From contig NZ_CP013909.1 in assembly GCF_001507645.1 (NCBI RefSeq), positions 868,001 through 932,000 of the forward strand: a DNA stretch of 64,000 nucleotides, read 5' to 3'. The stretch comes from Hymenobacter sedentarius (lineage in GTDB: Bacteria; Bacteroidota; Bacteroidia; Cytophagales; Hymenobacteraceae). The notes under the pieces were generated by a model, which was not told the DNA's origin, made no database searches, and saw only the letters and a list, made by a program, of their open reading frames with translations. The position numbers and the translations under genes are program-made. Below, one piece after another: positions 34,202 to 42,929 of the stretch. The number at the start of each line of letters is the position of its first letter. Position 1 is the first letter of the stretch.

Positions 34202-36370
34202 CTACGCCAGCACCTGGTACACCACCAAAGCAGCCACGTAAGCCAGGCCCGTCATGTAGAGCAGTTGGGCCAGGGGCCACTTCCAGCTCTTGGTTTCGCG
34301 GTAGGTGACGGCCAGCGTGCTCATGCACTGCATGGCAAACACGTAGAATACGAGCAGCGAAAACGCCCGCGCCGGCGTGAAGAAGGGCTGCCCATTGGCA
34401 TCTTTTTCGGCCTGAAGCTTTTGTTGCAGCGTGCCCATGTCGGCGTCCTGGCCCACGCTGTAAATGGTGGAGATGGTGCCCACGAATACTTCCCGCGCAG
34501 CAAAGGAGGTCAGCAGCGCAATGCCGATTTTCCAATCATATCCCAAGGGGCGGATGGCCGGTTCCAGCGCCCGCCCGAAGGAACCCGCGTAGGAGTTTTC
34601 GAGCCGGGCCGAAGCGACGCGGCGGCTTACTTCGTCTTCGTCCCAGCCCTGGGTGGCCACTTGCTGGCGCACCTGAGCTTCGGCGGTGGCCTGCTTTTGG
34701 CCAGGGCCGTAGCTGGCCAGCACCCACAGCAGCACTGAGATGGCCACAATCACCTTGCCCGCCTGCAATACAAAGGCCTGCACTTTCTGGTAGATGGTCA
34801 GGCCCACGTTCTTCCAGCGCGGCCACTGGTACACCGGAAACTCCATGATGAAGTAGCTCCGCTCCCGCGCCTTGAGCACCTTCTTCAGCACCCAAGCCGA
34901 GCCCAGGGCCGAGAACAAGCCCAGCAAGTAAAGGCCCATCAGGGCCACCCCGCGCAGGTTGAAAATGCCCCAGGTGGCCTGGTCGGGCACCACCAGCGCC
35001 ACCAGCACCGTGTACACTGGAATGCGCGCCGAGCACGACATGAGCGGGGTCACGAAGATGGTTATCATCCGGTCCTTCCAGCTCTCGATGGTGCGGGCAC
35101 CCATGATGGCCGGCACCGCGCAGGCCAAGCCCGATATCAGCGGCACCACGCTTTTGCCGCTCAAGCCGAAGGGCCGCATCAGCTTGTCCATTAGGAACGT
35201 CACACGGGCCATATAGCCCGTTTCCTCCAGCACGGCCAGGAAGCCAAATAGCAAGGCAATCTGCGGAATGAAGATCAACACGCCGCCCAGGCCGGCCAGC
35301 ACACCCTCGGTGAGCAGCCGGACCAGGGGCCCGTGGAAGTTGGCCTGAATGGTGGCACTCAGCGCCGAAATCCCCTGGTCTATCCAGTCCATGGGGTATT
35401 GTGCCCAGGCAAAAATGGCCTGGAACAGCGTGAACAGAATGCCCAGAAAAAGCAGGTAGCCGCCCACCCGGTGCGTGAGCACCTTGTCGATGTGGTTGCT
35501 CACCGGCTCGCGCGTTTCGGTGCGCGTCACGGTCACGGTTTCGAGCAGGATTTCGTTGATGCGGGCGTAGCGGGCAATGGTCTCGGCCGCTTGTTGGGCC
35601 ATGGCATCGAAGCCGTACTTGTGCGTCAGCTCCTGAAGGTAGGTTTTGTCGTCGGGACTCAGGAAGCTGATGTGGCGGTACTGCTGGGCGTAGTGCAGCG
35701 CCAGGTAGTCGTTGTGCAGGTCGAAGTAGTACCGGATTTGCCGCACCAGGGGTAGCAGCTTCTCGTCGGGCTCCCAGCAGCGCACGGGGGGCGCGTCCAG
35801 CCGCTGGGCCATTACGATTTTGAGGGCGGCCACGCCGATGCCCTTGCGGGCATTCATGGGGATGATGGGCACACCCAGTTCCCGCTCCAGCGCCGGCAGG
35901 TCGATTTTCACGCCGTGGCGTTCGGCCACATCCATCATATTCAGGGCCAGTACGGCCGGCAGGCCCAGGTCGCCCAGCTGGGTAAACAGCAGCAGGCTGC
36001 GGCGCAGGTTGTTAGCGTCCACGGTCACTACCACAAAGTCGGGGTAGTTGGCGGCGGTGCGGTCGTAGAGCAGGTCGGTGATTACCTTCTCATCCAGGCT
36101 CTTGGGGTAGAGCGAGTACGTGCCCGGCAAGTCGATGATTTCGGCCCGCTGCACCGGCGTGAGCTGCGAAAAGCCCGACTTGCGGTCTACGGTCACGCCC
36201 GGGAAGTTGCCTACCTTCTGGTTGAGCCCGGTGAGCTGGTTGAACAGCGACGTCTTGCCGCTGTTGGGGTTGCCGATAAGGGCAATGCGCAGGGGGCGGA
36301 CGCCGGCCGCAGGGTCGGGTTGCGTTGCAACGGGCGCTGCCGTTGCCGTATCACTCAATATCGCCGCCAT
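34202..36370 (-). CDS. feoB: Ferrous iron transporter B
   Basis: Inner-membrane Fe2+ importer with an N-terminal GTPase. 722 residues. G-protein motifs near the start: G1 GNPNSGKTSLFNQ, G2 GNFPGVTVDRKSG, G3 DLPGTYSLYP and G4 LNMMD. The membrane domain has the two gate repeats (LFGFLAVLEETGYMARVTFLMDKLMRPFGL with SVVPLISGLACAVPAIMGARTIE, and TSFAAREVFVGTI). A Gln/Ala-rich soluble loop is present near residue 600. The start is 9 bp after the feoA stop, so feoAB form one unit. Confidence 0.96.
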   Translation of the reverse strand: MAAILSDTATAAPVATQPDPAAGVRPLRIALIGNPNSGKTSLFNQLTGLNQKVGNFPGVTVDRKSGFSQLTPVQRAEIIDLPGTYSLYPKSLDEKVITDLLYDRTAANYPDFVVVTVDANNLRRSLLLFTQLGDLGLPAVLALNMMDVAERHGVKIDLPALERELGVPIIPMNARKGIGVAALKIVMAQRLDAPPVRCWEPDEKLLPLVRQIRYYFDLHNDYLALHYAQQYRHISFLSPDDKTYLQELTHKYGFDAMAQQAAETIARYARINEILLETVTVTRTETREPVSNHIDKVLTHRVGGYLLFLGILFTLFQAIFAWAQYPMDWIDQGISALSATIQANFHGPLVRLLTEGVLAGLGGVLIFIPQIALLFGFLAVLEETGYMARVTFLMDKLMRPFGLSGKSVVPLISGLACAVPAIMGARTIESWKDRMITIFVTPLMSCSARIPVYTVLVALVVPDQATWGIFNLRGVALMGLYLLGLFSALGSAWVLKKVLKARERSYFIMEFPVYQWPRWKNVGLTIYQKVQAFVLQAGKVIVAISVLLWVLASYGPGQKQATAEAQVRQQVATQGWDEDEVSRRVASARLENSYAGSFGRALEPAIRPLGYDWKIGIALLTSFAAREVFVGTISTIYSVGQDADMGTLQQKLQAEKDANGQPFFTPARAFSLLVFYVFAMQCMSTLAVTYRETKSWKWPLAQLLYMTGLAYVAALVVYQVLA

Positions 36371-36379
36371 AGCTGCGCC

Positions 36380-36658
36380 TTATTCTTTCAGCAAAATCGT
36401 GGCTGCCTCGCTCGCCCGTACCGAGAGCGTATACTCCTGGTCGCCGAGCACCAGCATCAGCGGGTCGCCCAGGGGGGCGCGGCCGCTCAGGCGCACTTGC
36501 ACTCCGGGCACACAACCCATTTCCAACAGCTTAAGTGCCATCTCGGGGTCTTCGAGGCAGCAAATGGTGCCGGTTTCGCCCAGGCGCAGGTCTTTGGCGG
36601 TGCGGCGGGCAGCGGCACTGGCAGCGACGAGAGGAGCGGAACGACGGAATAAAGCCAC
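36380..36658 (-). CDS. feoA: FeoA family protein
   Basis: Small SH3-fold partner of FeoB. A GTG at 36658 gives 92 residues (FeoA is usually 75-90). The frame is open 41 codons further to an ATG at 36781, but that ATG lies upstream of the -7 box TACCTTTG at 36701-36708, which favours the GTG. Family motifs: LRLGETGTICCLEDPEMALKLLEMGCVPG and VRLSGRAPLGDPLMLVLGDQEYTLS. It has an N-terminal Ala/Arg-rich lead of about 25 residues. First gene of feoAB. No obvious Fur box was found by eye. Confidence 0.85.
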   Translation of the reverse strand: MALFRRSAPLVAASAAARRTAKDLRLGETGTICCLEDPEMALKLLEMGCVPGVQVRLSGRAPLGDPLMLVLGDQEYTLSVRASEAATILLKE

Positions 36659-36700
36659 GAGGAAAACCGGAGGGGAAAGCTTATTTAGAAAGAATACAAA

Positions 36701-36708
36701 CAAAGGTA
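36701..36708 (-). promoter_or_regulatory. Probable feoA -7 promoter box
   Basis: TACCTTTG on the minus strand, a perfect TAnnTTTG, 43 bp upstream of the GTG start of feoA. Confidence 0.5.
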
Positions 36709-36856
36709 CGCTACCAAACGCTTTCGGTCCGCGAAGAGTTTTTTTGGGAAGCCAAATAAGCCCCTCTGTACGCTCGAACATGGCTTCGGCGGCCCTCTAC
36801 CGATATAGAGGTTGTATGTACTAATATTTTACAATAACTTTCAGCCCGAGTATTTG

Positions 36857-36864
36857 TAATTTTG
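36857..36864 (+). promoter_or_regulatory. Probable -7 box of module copy 1
   Basis: TAATTTTG, a perfect TAnnTTTG, 20 bp before the ATG at 36885. No clear -33 TTG at the usual distance. Confidence 0.45.
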
Positions 36865-36884
36865 TTCTTTCTACCTTTCATCCT

Positions 36885-37784
36885 ATGCTTACACGCTTAC
36901 TTCTAATAGCATTATTTATAGTCAACGCTGCAACTTCCGGCTGGGCTCAGCAGGCTCAAATCAAGGGCGTAATTGTTGACAAAGACACCAAGGAGCCACT
37001 GCCCTTCACCTCCATCGGACTTAAGAACGAGCAGATTGGGGCGCTTAGCAATGAGCACGGCCAGTTTATTGTGCCCGCGCCCAGCAAAAATGCCGATGAC
37101 TCCCTCATCGTAATTGCCTTGGGCTATGGCCGCCGGGCCGTGCTGGTAAAGCGGGGCGTGAGCGTGCCCAACCTAACCATTGAGGTACCCAAGCGGGCCG
37201 TGGCACTCGGCAACGTGGTGGTGAAGGCCGGCAAAGTGAAGAACCTGGGCCTCGGGGCCCGCACCGACAACCCCGGCGAAGGCATGATTCAGGGCCTGCC
37301 CGGCAGCCAGTACGCCTTCTTTGTGAAGAACGACAAGAAGAAGAAATTGGGCAACGTGCGGACGGTATCGTTCTACATCGGGGAAAACGGCTTTCCGCGC
37401 GAGCCCTTCCGCGTGCGCCTCTATAAGGCCGACGGCAACTACAACGCCCCCAACACCGACCTGCTCACCGAAAACGTGGTGGTGTCGGCACCCCAGGGCG
37501 GCCAGTGGTACACCGTCGACCTGACGCCCTACAACATCATGGCGCCCGAGGAAGGCTTCTTCGTGGCCATGGAGTGGGTGGTAAGCGGCGATAAGTTCTT
37601 CGCCACCAATTTCATGGACGATTACACGCCCTACGGCCAGATTATGCGCCCCACCTTCGAATTCAAGGAAAGCCGTACCTGGAACTACTCCATGGGCAAG
37701 GGCTGGAGCCTCATCACGGCCTCCAACGGCCAGGGCCTGCGCTACAACGCCATGATTAAGGCCGAGGTCGACATGATTAAGTAA
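36885..37784 (+). CDS. Secreted carboxypeptidase-regulatory-like protein, module copy 1
   Basis: 299 residues. Signal peptide MLTRLLLIALFIVNAATSGWA, then a CarboxypepD_reg-like beta-sandwich (about 24-115: IKGVIVDKDTKEPLPFTSIGL, LSNEHGQF, DSLIVIALGYGRRAV). The C-terminal domain (about 128-299) is a second unrecognised region with FYIGENGFPREPFRVRLYKADG and EEGFFVAMEW. There is no TonB plug or barrel, so it is not a receptor. A paralogue of exactly the same length lies at 40240-41139. By eye the C-terminal domains are close to 88% identical and the N-terminal ones about half that. Function unknown. Convergent with the hydrolase at 37915. Confidence 0.8.
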   Translation: MLTRLLLIALFIVNAATSGWAQQAQIKGVIVDKDTKEPLPFTSIGLKNEQIGALSNEHGQFIVPAPSKNADDSLIVIALGYGRRAVLVKRGVSVPNLTIEVPKRAVALGNVVVKAGKVKNLGLGARTDNPGEGMIQGLPGSQYAFFVKNDKKKKLGNVRTVSFYIGENGFPREPFRVRLYKADGNYNAPNTDLLTENVVVSAPQGGQWYTVDLTPYNIMAPEEGFFVAMEWVVSGDKFFATNFMDDYTPYGQIMRPTFEFKESRTWNYSMGKGWSLITASNGQGLRYNAMIKAEVDMIK

Positions 37785-37811
37785 GGAGCTTTATAGGTAA
37801 GCCATACCTTA

Positions 37812-37861
37812 CTATCTAATAAAAAAGCCCCGCTCTCGAGCGGGGCTTTTTTATTAGATAG
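37812..37861. terminator. Bidirectional terminator with 24-bp perfect arms
   Basis: Arms 37812-37835 and 37838-37861 are perfectly complementary over 24 bp with a 2-base centre. A GC core (GCCCCGCTC) is flanked by A6/T6 and then by a further complementary CTATCTAATA. It serves the convergent pair at 36885 and 37915. Confidence 0.9.
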
Positions 37862-37914
37862 CAACAGCAGTTTCAGCTCAACTACCCCTGCATAATGTCT
37901 GATTCGTTAACGCC

Positions 37915-39333
37915 TTAGAATGGCTTCTTCTTCGCCGGCTGGCTAAGGCCGGCTATCCAGGCGCGCATGGTTTCCTGGGCTACGGGCGAAAACACGGGCT
38001 TCATCTCGCCGTTCATCAGCGTCCACTCCGTTTTGGGGGGCTGAAACAGGTGGTTCACGCCCGGCAGGCGCTTGGAGGTGGTATTGCGGCCGATGCTTTT
38101 CAGCTCCTTTTCCAGGGCCTCCAGGTGCAAGTCGGCGGGGGCTTCCAGGTCTTCGGTGCCGCTGAGTAGCAGCACGGGGCAGCGCACCTGGTCGAGCTCT
38201 GCCACGGGGTCGAAGGACAGGAAATAGCGCTGCCAGGGCGTGAGCATCTTGGTGGCCGCGGCTTGGGCGGCCTGGGGGTCGATGCCGGGCTGGTCTTGCC
38301 GCAGCATGTTGCTCACAATGGCCTGGGCCTGCTGCTGATTGGTTTGGCGGATGATGTCGTACATGGTGCGCTGGCGCTCGTAGGCGGCCTGCACCTTGGC
38401 GGGGGCCACCTTCTGGGCCCGCTGCTGGGCCACTTGCTGCTGCAGCAGGGTTTCTTCGCCGGGCAGGCCGTAGCCCGCCAGCGCCACCACAAACGCTGGC
38501 GGCAGCGGCTGGCCCGCCGCCAGCAAGGCCACGTTGGCCCCTTCGCCGTGGCCCACCACGCCGATGCGATTAATGTTGACTTCCAGCCGGGAGCGCAGGT
38601 AGTTTACCGCCGCTTGCACATCGGTCACCAGCATTTCGGTGGTGGCCGTGGCCGTGCTGCCGCCCGACTGGCCCACGCCGCGGTCGTCGTACCGCAGCAC
38701 GGCCACGCCGCGCCGGGTAAGGTAGTCAGCTAGGGAGCCCAGAAAACGAAACTCCCCCACCGTGCCGTCGCGGTCTTGCGGCCCTAAGTCGCTCACGAGC
38801 ACCACGGCCGGAAACGGGCCTGGGCCAGCCGGCACGGTCAGCGTCCCGCTAAAGTTGAGCCGCGCCATGGGGTTGTTGAAGACCACTTCCTCTTCGCGGT
38901 AGGGCGGCGGCAGGCGGGTGCCGCTCCCACTGACGCTGGGCATGGGCGAGTACCGCAGCAGCACCGGCGATTTCACCCCGCCCTGGGACCATACCCCGTT
39001 GAGCTCGTGCCTAACCGTATCGAGGCGGGCCGCGTAGCTGCTGCCGGCTTTGGGCATGCGCAGCAGCACCGAGTCGCCGCGCACGGTCACTTCTGCGGTC
39101 ATTCGGCTCACCTTTTGAGCGGGCACGTCGAGGGCAGCGAAGTACTTCCCGCCGGCCAGCGGCACCACGCTAATCGTCATGTCATTCCCACCGGCCGTCA
39201 CCGGCAGCTTCCCCCTCCACAAGCCGCCTAGTGGCAAACCTTTTTCTGTCGGTGCCTCGGCATTAGCCGCGCCGCTGGCTGCGCTCAATAGGCACAACAG
39301 CAGCATGAAAGCCCCAATAAAACCCCTTTTCAT
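37915..39333 (-). CDS. Alpha/beta hydrolase with Gly at the nucleophile position, module copy 1
   Basis: About 472 residues from the ATG at 39333 (signal MKRGFIGAFMLLLCLLSAASGAANA); another ATG 21 bp upstream is possible. An N-terminal beta region (about 35-150) is followed by a dienelactone-hydrolase/S9-like domain starting REEEVVFNN, with FPAVVLVSDLGPQDRDGTVGEF and VAVLRYDDRGVGQSGG. The nucleophile elbow, normally GHSEGG, reads GHGEGA (Gly codon 38545-38547). The acid (LLLSGTEDL) and His (GVNHLF) are kept. It may be inactive or use another mechanism. The paralogue at 41335 has the same change. Confidence 0.82.
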   Translation of the reverse strand: MKRGFIGAFMLLLCLLSAASGAANAEAPTEKGLPLGGLWRGKLPVTAGGNDMTISVVPLAGGKYFAALDVPAQKVSRMTAEVTVRGDSVLLRMPKAGSSYAARLDTVRHELNGVWSQGGVKSPVLLRYSPMPSVSGSGTRLPPPYREEEVVFNNPMARLNFSGTLTVPAGPGPFPAVVLVSDLGPQDRDGTVGEFRFLGSLADYLTRRGVAVLRYDDRGVGQSGGSTATATTEMLVTDVQAAVNYLRSRLEVNINRIGVVGHGEGANVALLAAGQPLPPAFVVALAGYGLPGEETLLQQQVAQQRAQKVAPAKVQAAYERQRTMYDIIRQTNQQQAQAIVSNMLRQDQPGIDPQAAQAAATKMLTPWQRYFLSFDPVAELDQVRCPVLLLSGTEDLEAPADLHLEALEKELKSIGRNTTSKRLPGVNHLFQPPKTEWTLMNGEMKPVFSPVAQETMRAWIAGLSQPAKKKPF

Positions 39334-39481
39334 CTTATCTTTATTAACATCCATTTATGGCACCCTAAAGATAAGCAGTAGTTCGTATTCAGTTGATTGG
39401 GCAACGACCTTCCTCCGCTTCAGTCATGCTCGGGCTGCCGTTCAAAACATCAGAAAATCACAGCGATGTACTTAAGCCACT

Positions 39482-39962
39482 TCACTTTCTTGAGCTACAG
39501 TTTTCCAGTTCAGCCCGCTGGGCGCTAAGCCCCTTGTTGTAGTTTTCGTCGCCGTGCGAATCCGCAAAGCCCATCACATGCATCTGGCTCGTGCCGTAGC
39601 GCTGGCCGATGGGTCTGCTAATCTGCTAAATGGTGCAACGCCAGGAGGCTTAATGCCGGCGTTATCGGTGTCGAACAGCGCCTTTTCGCTTCGCTGTACA
39701 CGTTGTAGCCGCCATAACCGCGCACCGTGGCGCCGGGCTGCGTGATTTCCTTGAACCTGAAATCGGTCGGCTTGGCCCTGCTCATGTCTGAGGTATTGTC
39801 CACGGCATTGGCCGCGCCGGCGGCCATTATGCCGTCGCGGTACCCACGGCCGTATCGGCGGTGGCTTCCTAGTGGCTGGTCTTTGGTTTCGGGCTTATTT
39901 AAGTTGTCGCAGCCAGTGAGCAAAGCAGCCGCAGCCAGGAGAGCAGGCAAGGGTTTGGTCAT
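39482..39962 (-). pseudogene. Frameshifted OmpA-family lipoprotein
   Basis: The gene begins with a lipoprotein signal, MTKPLPALLAAAALLTGC, and a glycine-rich linker, but its frame ends early at 39618. Joining three frames restores an OmpA C-terminal domain: KALFDTDNAGIKPPGVAPF in one frame, then IGQRYGTSQMHVMGFADSHG and DENYNKGLSAQRAELE in another, to a TGA at 39482-39484. At least two frameshifts are needed, one near 39690 and one near 39610. The domain ends soon after the LSAQRA motif, so the C-terminus is also short. It lies between the two copies of the duplicated module and looks decayed. Confidence 0.8.
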
Positions 39963-40202
39963 GGAGAGGGAGTTGGATTAAAGAAGTATTTCCTGCTCCG
40001 TTGCGCATAATATGCAAGTATGTTGTTTTTTTGGGGACACAAGGGGCCATTAGAGGCTCCTGAGCGAAAAGCTTAAAATCTATTCGTATAGCAATAAAAA
40101 TGCGCCTTTGGTAGTTTACGGCAAATTTTAATTTGCATTCAGCAGACCATTTACTGCCCTCACTGAAGATGGATGGCGATATAATGAAGTAGAATTTGTA
40201 AA

Positions 40203-40236
40203 TTTGCCAGTCTACCATCCATTATTATTATTTTTG
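40203..40236 (+). promoter_or_regulatory. Promoter of module copy 2, abutting the start codon
   Basis: TTTG at 40203-40206, a 22-bp spacer, TATTTTTG at 40229-40236 (perfect TAnnTTTG). The box ends 3 bp before the ATG at 40240, so transcription should begin at or next to the start codon. Confidence 0.55.
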
Positions 40237-40239
40237 GCA

Positions 40240-41139
40240 ATGAAGAAACACTTACCTTTTCTTGCATTATGGGTTTTGTTGCTACTGCCGGCGTTGAGTT
40301 GGGCGCAGGAAAACCGCATTACGGGCCGTGTTGTAGACGCTAAGACGAAAGACCCGGTGCCGTTCGCCTCCATCGGCCTGCGCGAAGAAGGCACGGGTGC
40401 CCTGACCAACGAATATGGCTATTTTCAATTGGCTGGGCTCGAGAAAAGCGCTCAGGACTCCCTGATTGTGATGACGTTGGGCTACGAGCGCAGCGCCGTC
40501 CTCATCAAGCGCGGCAGCACCGAAGACCTCATCATTGAGCTGAAAAAGCGCGTAATTGAACTGGGCAATGTGGTGGTAAAAGGCGGCAAGGTGAAGAACC
40601 TGGAGCTGGGCTCTAACTCGAATAACCCCGGCGAAGGCATGATTCAGGGCCTGCCTGGCAGCCAATATGCTTTTTTCGTGAAAAACGATAAACAGAAGAA
40701 GCTGGGCAACGTGCGCACGGTGTCGTTCTACATCGGCGAAAACGGCTTTCCCCGCGAACCCTTCCGCGTCCGCATTTACAAGGCTGACGGCAACTACAAC
40801 GCCCCCAACACCGACCTGCTCACCGAAAACGTGGTGGTGTCGGCGTCGCGCGGCGGCGAATGGTACACCATCGACCTGAGCACCTATAACATCCCAGCGC
40901 CGGAAGAAGGCTTCTTCGTGGCCATGGAGTGGATTGTGGGCGGTGATAAGTTCTACACCACCAACTTCATGGACAACTACACGCCCTACGGCCAGATTAT
41001 GCGTCCCACCTTCGAATTCAAGGAAAGCCGCACCTGGAGCTACACCATCGGCAAGGGCTGGAACCTACTCACGCTGGCCAACGGCCAGGGCCGCCGCTAC
41101 AACGCCATGATTAAGGCCGAAGTCGACATGATTAAGTAA
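40240..41139 (+). CDS. Secreted carboxypeptidase-regulatory-like protein, module copy 2
   Basis: 299 residues, the same length as its paralogue at 36885. The ATG at 40240 gives the signal peptide MKKHLPFLALWVLLLLPALSWA. A CarboxypepD_reg-like domain (ITGRVVDAKTKDPVPFASIGL, LTNEYGYFQLAG) precedes the conserved C-terminal domain, which starts at NNPGEGMIQGLPGSQYAFFV and ends NAMIKAEVDMIK in both copies. An in-frame upstream start 36 bp earlier is unlikely because it precedes the -7 box. Function unknown; secreted or periplasmic. Convergent with the hydrolase at 41335. Confidence 0.8.
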   Translation: MKKHLPFLALWVLLLLPALSWAQENRITGRVVDAKTKDPVPFASIGLREEGTGALTNEYGYFQLAGLEKSAQDSLIVMTLGYERSAVLIKRGSTEDLIIELKKRVIELGNVVVKGGKVKNLELGSNSNNPGEGMIQGLPGSQYAFFVKNDKQKKLGNVRTVSFYIGENGFPREPFRVRIYKADGNYNAPNTDLLTENVVVSASRGGEWYTIDLSTYNIPAPEEGFFVAMEWIVGGDKFYTTNFMDNYTPYGQIMRPTFEFKESRTWSYTIGKGWNLLTLANGQGRRYNAMIKAEVDMIK

Positions 41140-41200
41140 GCGCGAGAAGCGAGCCCAGTGCGGCTCTCTTTCCCGGCAACTATTATACAGGTGGATATAA

Positions 41201-41240
41201 AACAGAAACGGCCCTGCTCACCAGCAGGGCCGTTTCTGTT
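41201..41240. terminator. Bidirectional terminator with an 18-bp perfect stem
   Basis: Arms 41201-41218 and 41223-41240, perfectly complementary over 18 bp, loop CACC. It lies between the convergent genes of module copy 2, in the same position as the terminator of copy 1 but with unrelated sequence. Confidence 0.85.
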
Positions 41241-41334
41241 AAGGAGTTTCTCAAGGAGGCTACCGTTTCGGTGTGCCTAGCCACGCTCTAGGCTACTGCG
41301 GCTGCCAGGTAACAGCCACAGCAACGCCGAGGCG

Positions 41335-42762
41335 TTACTTCTTGCTCTGCGCTACAATCCATTCGCGGATGGTTTCCTGCGCTTCGGGCGAGAAGTTGGG
41401 CTGGGGCTGGCCGTTGAGTACGGGCCACTTGCCGGGCTCGGGCTGGAAGAGGTGGTTGACGCCGACCAGTTTTTTGGCGGTCACGTTCTTGTTCAAGGCC
41501 AGGCCTTTTTGCAGGGCTTTCTGGTTGGCGTCGGCGTTGATGGTGAGGTCGGCAGTGCCGTTGAGCAGCAGCACCGGGCAATGCACGAGCACCAGCTTTT
41601 CGAGGGGGTTGAACGCCAGGAAGTAGCGGTAGCGGGGCGAAGTCAGCTCGGCGGCGCTCGACTGGGCGGCGGCGTTGTCGATGGCCGCGTTGTTCTGCTT
41701 CAGCATATTGGCCACAATGGCCTGGGCCTGGGAGTTGTCGGTGGTTTGCCGAATGATTTCGAGCATGGCCAGCTGGCGCTTGGTGGCGGCTTCAATCTGC
41801 GCGTTTTCGCTGCCGAGGGTGCGCAGGGTCGTGGCCTGCTGCTGCACGGCAATGTCGCGGCCGGGCAGGCCATACGCGGCCAGGGCCACCACAAAAGCGG
41901 GCGGCAGCGGCTGCGACGCGGCCAGCAAAGCCACGTTGCCGCCTTCGCCGTGGCCCACCAGGCCGAGGTGGGCCAGGTCAATTTCGGGACGGGTGCGCAG
42001 GTAGTTCAAGCCGGCCTGGGCGTCGCTCACTAAATCGGCGGTGGTAATGGCCGGCGTGCCGCCCGACTTGCCCACGCCGCGGTCGTCGAAGCGCAGCACG
42101 GCCACGCCGCGCCGGGTGAGGTAGTCGGCCAGCAGGCCCAGCGGCCCGAAGTCGCCGACGGTGCCGTTGCGGTCCTGGGGGCCGGCGTCGCTGAGGAGCA
42201 CCACGGCTGGAAACGGACCCGGGCCCGCCGGAATGGTGAGCATGCCGCTCAGCCGCGCATTCACGGTGAGGTTGCTGAAGGTGGCTTCTTCCTCGCGGTA
42301 CGGCGGCGTGAGGCGCACGTTCTTGGCCGTCATATCTGGCAGAGGGCTGAAGGCGAGCACCATGGGCACCTTAAACCCGGGCTGCTGCCAGGTACCGGCC
42401 ATTTGCTTGCCATCGGCCGATACGCGGCCCACAAAGCGGCTGTTGGCTTCTTCGGCAAACAGGCGCACGGTGTCGTTTTTCACTTCCGTTTTCACGGCCA
42501 TGCGGCTCACCTTCTGCAGCGGCACGTCGAGCGAGCAGAAATATTCGCCCCCGCTGAGCTTCACAAAACGGAAGATGACTTCCAGCTGCCCGCCCGGCAC
42601 TTTGAGCTGGCCCTTCCACAAGCCGTCGAGGGCCGGGACTTCAGCGGGCGCGGCCGCCACGGCCGTACTCTGCCGGGTGCCGGCCTGCGCCGAGGCCGCC
42701 AGGGTTAAACAAATAAGGAGAGTACCAAAAAGGCGGGATAAGCGGAGGGTATTGATTGTCAT
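41335..42762 (-). CDS. Alpha/beta hydrolase with Gly at the nucleophile position, module copy 2
   Basis: 475 residues from the ATG at 42762, which gives a signal peptide ending ASAQAG. A GTG 33 bp upstream is less likely because the -7 box TAACTTTG sits right behind it. Same domains as the paralogue at 37915: an N-terminal beta region, then FPAVVLLSDAGPQDRNGTVG, VAVLRFDDRGVGKSGG, and the elbow GHGEGG, again with Gly (codon 41947-41949) for Ser. The acid region is LLLNGTADL and the His is in GVNHLFQ. DLTARG-type substrates cannot be inferred. The shared loss of Ser points to a common ancestor without it. Confidence 0.82.
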   Translation of the reverse strand: MTINTLRLSRLFGTLLICLTLAASAQAGTRQSTAVAAAPAEVPALDGLWKGQLKVPGGQLEVIFRFVKLSGGEYFCSLDVPLQKVSRMAVKTEVKNDTVRLFAEEANSRFVGRVSADGKQMAGTWQQPGFKVPMVLAFSPLPDMTAKNVRLTPPYREEEATFSNLTVNARLSGMLTIPAGPGPFPAVVLLSDAGPQDRNGTVGDFGPLGLLADYLTRRGVAVLRFDDRGVGKSGGTPAITTADLVSDAQAGLNYLRTRPEIDLAHLGLVGHGEGGNVALLAASQPLPPAFVVALAAYGLPGRDIAVQQQATTLRTLGSENAQIEAATKRQLAMLEIIRQTTDNSQAQAIVANMLKQNNAAIDNAAAQSSAAELTSPRYRYFLAFNPLEKLVLVHCPVLLLNGTADLTINADANQKALQKGLALNKNVTAKKLVGVNHLFQPEPGKWPVLNGQPQPNFSPEAQETIREWIVAQSKK

Positions 42763-42796
42763 AATAAAAAGAAGCGTCGAAAGGCTAAATCTCACC

Positions 42797-42804
42797 CAAA
42801 GTTA
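42797..42804 (-). promoter_or_regulatory. Probable -7 box of hydrolase copy 2
   Basis: TAACTTTG on the minus strand, a perfect TAnnTTTG, 35 bp upstream of the ATG at 42762. Supports that start over the GTG at 42795. Confidence 0.5.
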
Positions 42805-42929
42805 TTCAGGGCGGGGCAAGCCGACTGTAAAGTAGCAAAATAAATATCTGGCTACCCGTATTCCGGCAGGCGGCGGAACTGAAAAAATGTAATTCAACCC
42901 CGATTCGACGGTATTGACCGAAGTAAAAT

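Noticed and set aside
36659-36781. N-terminal extension of feoA to an ATG at 36781
   Set aside because: The ATG is upstream of the -7 box TACCTTTG and the extra residues are not FeoA-like.
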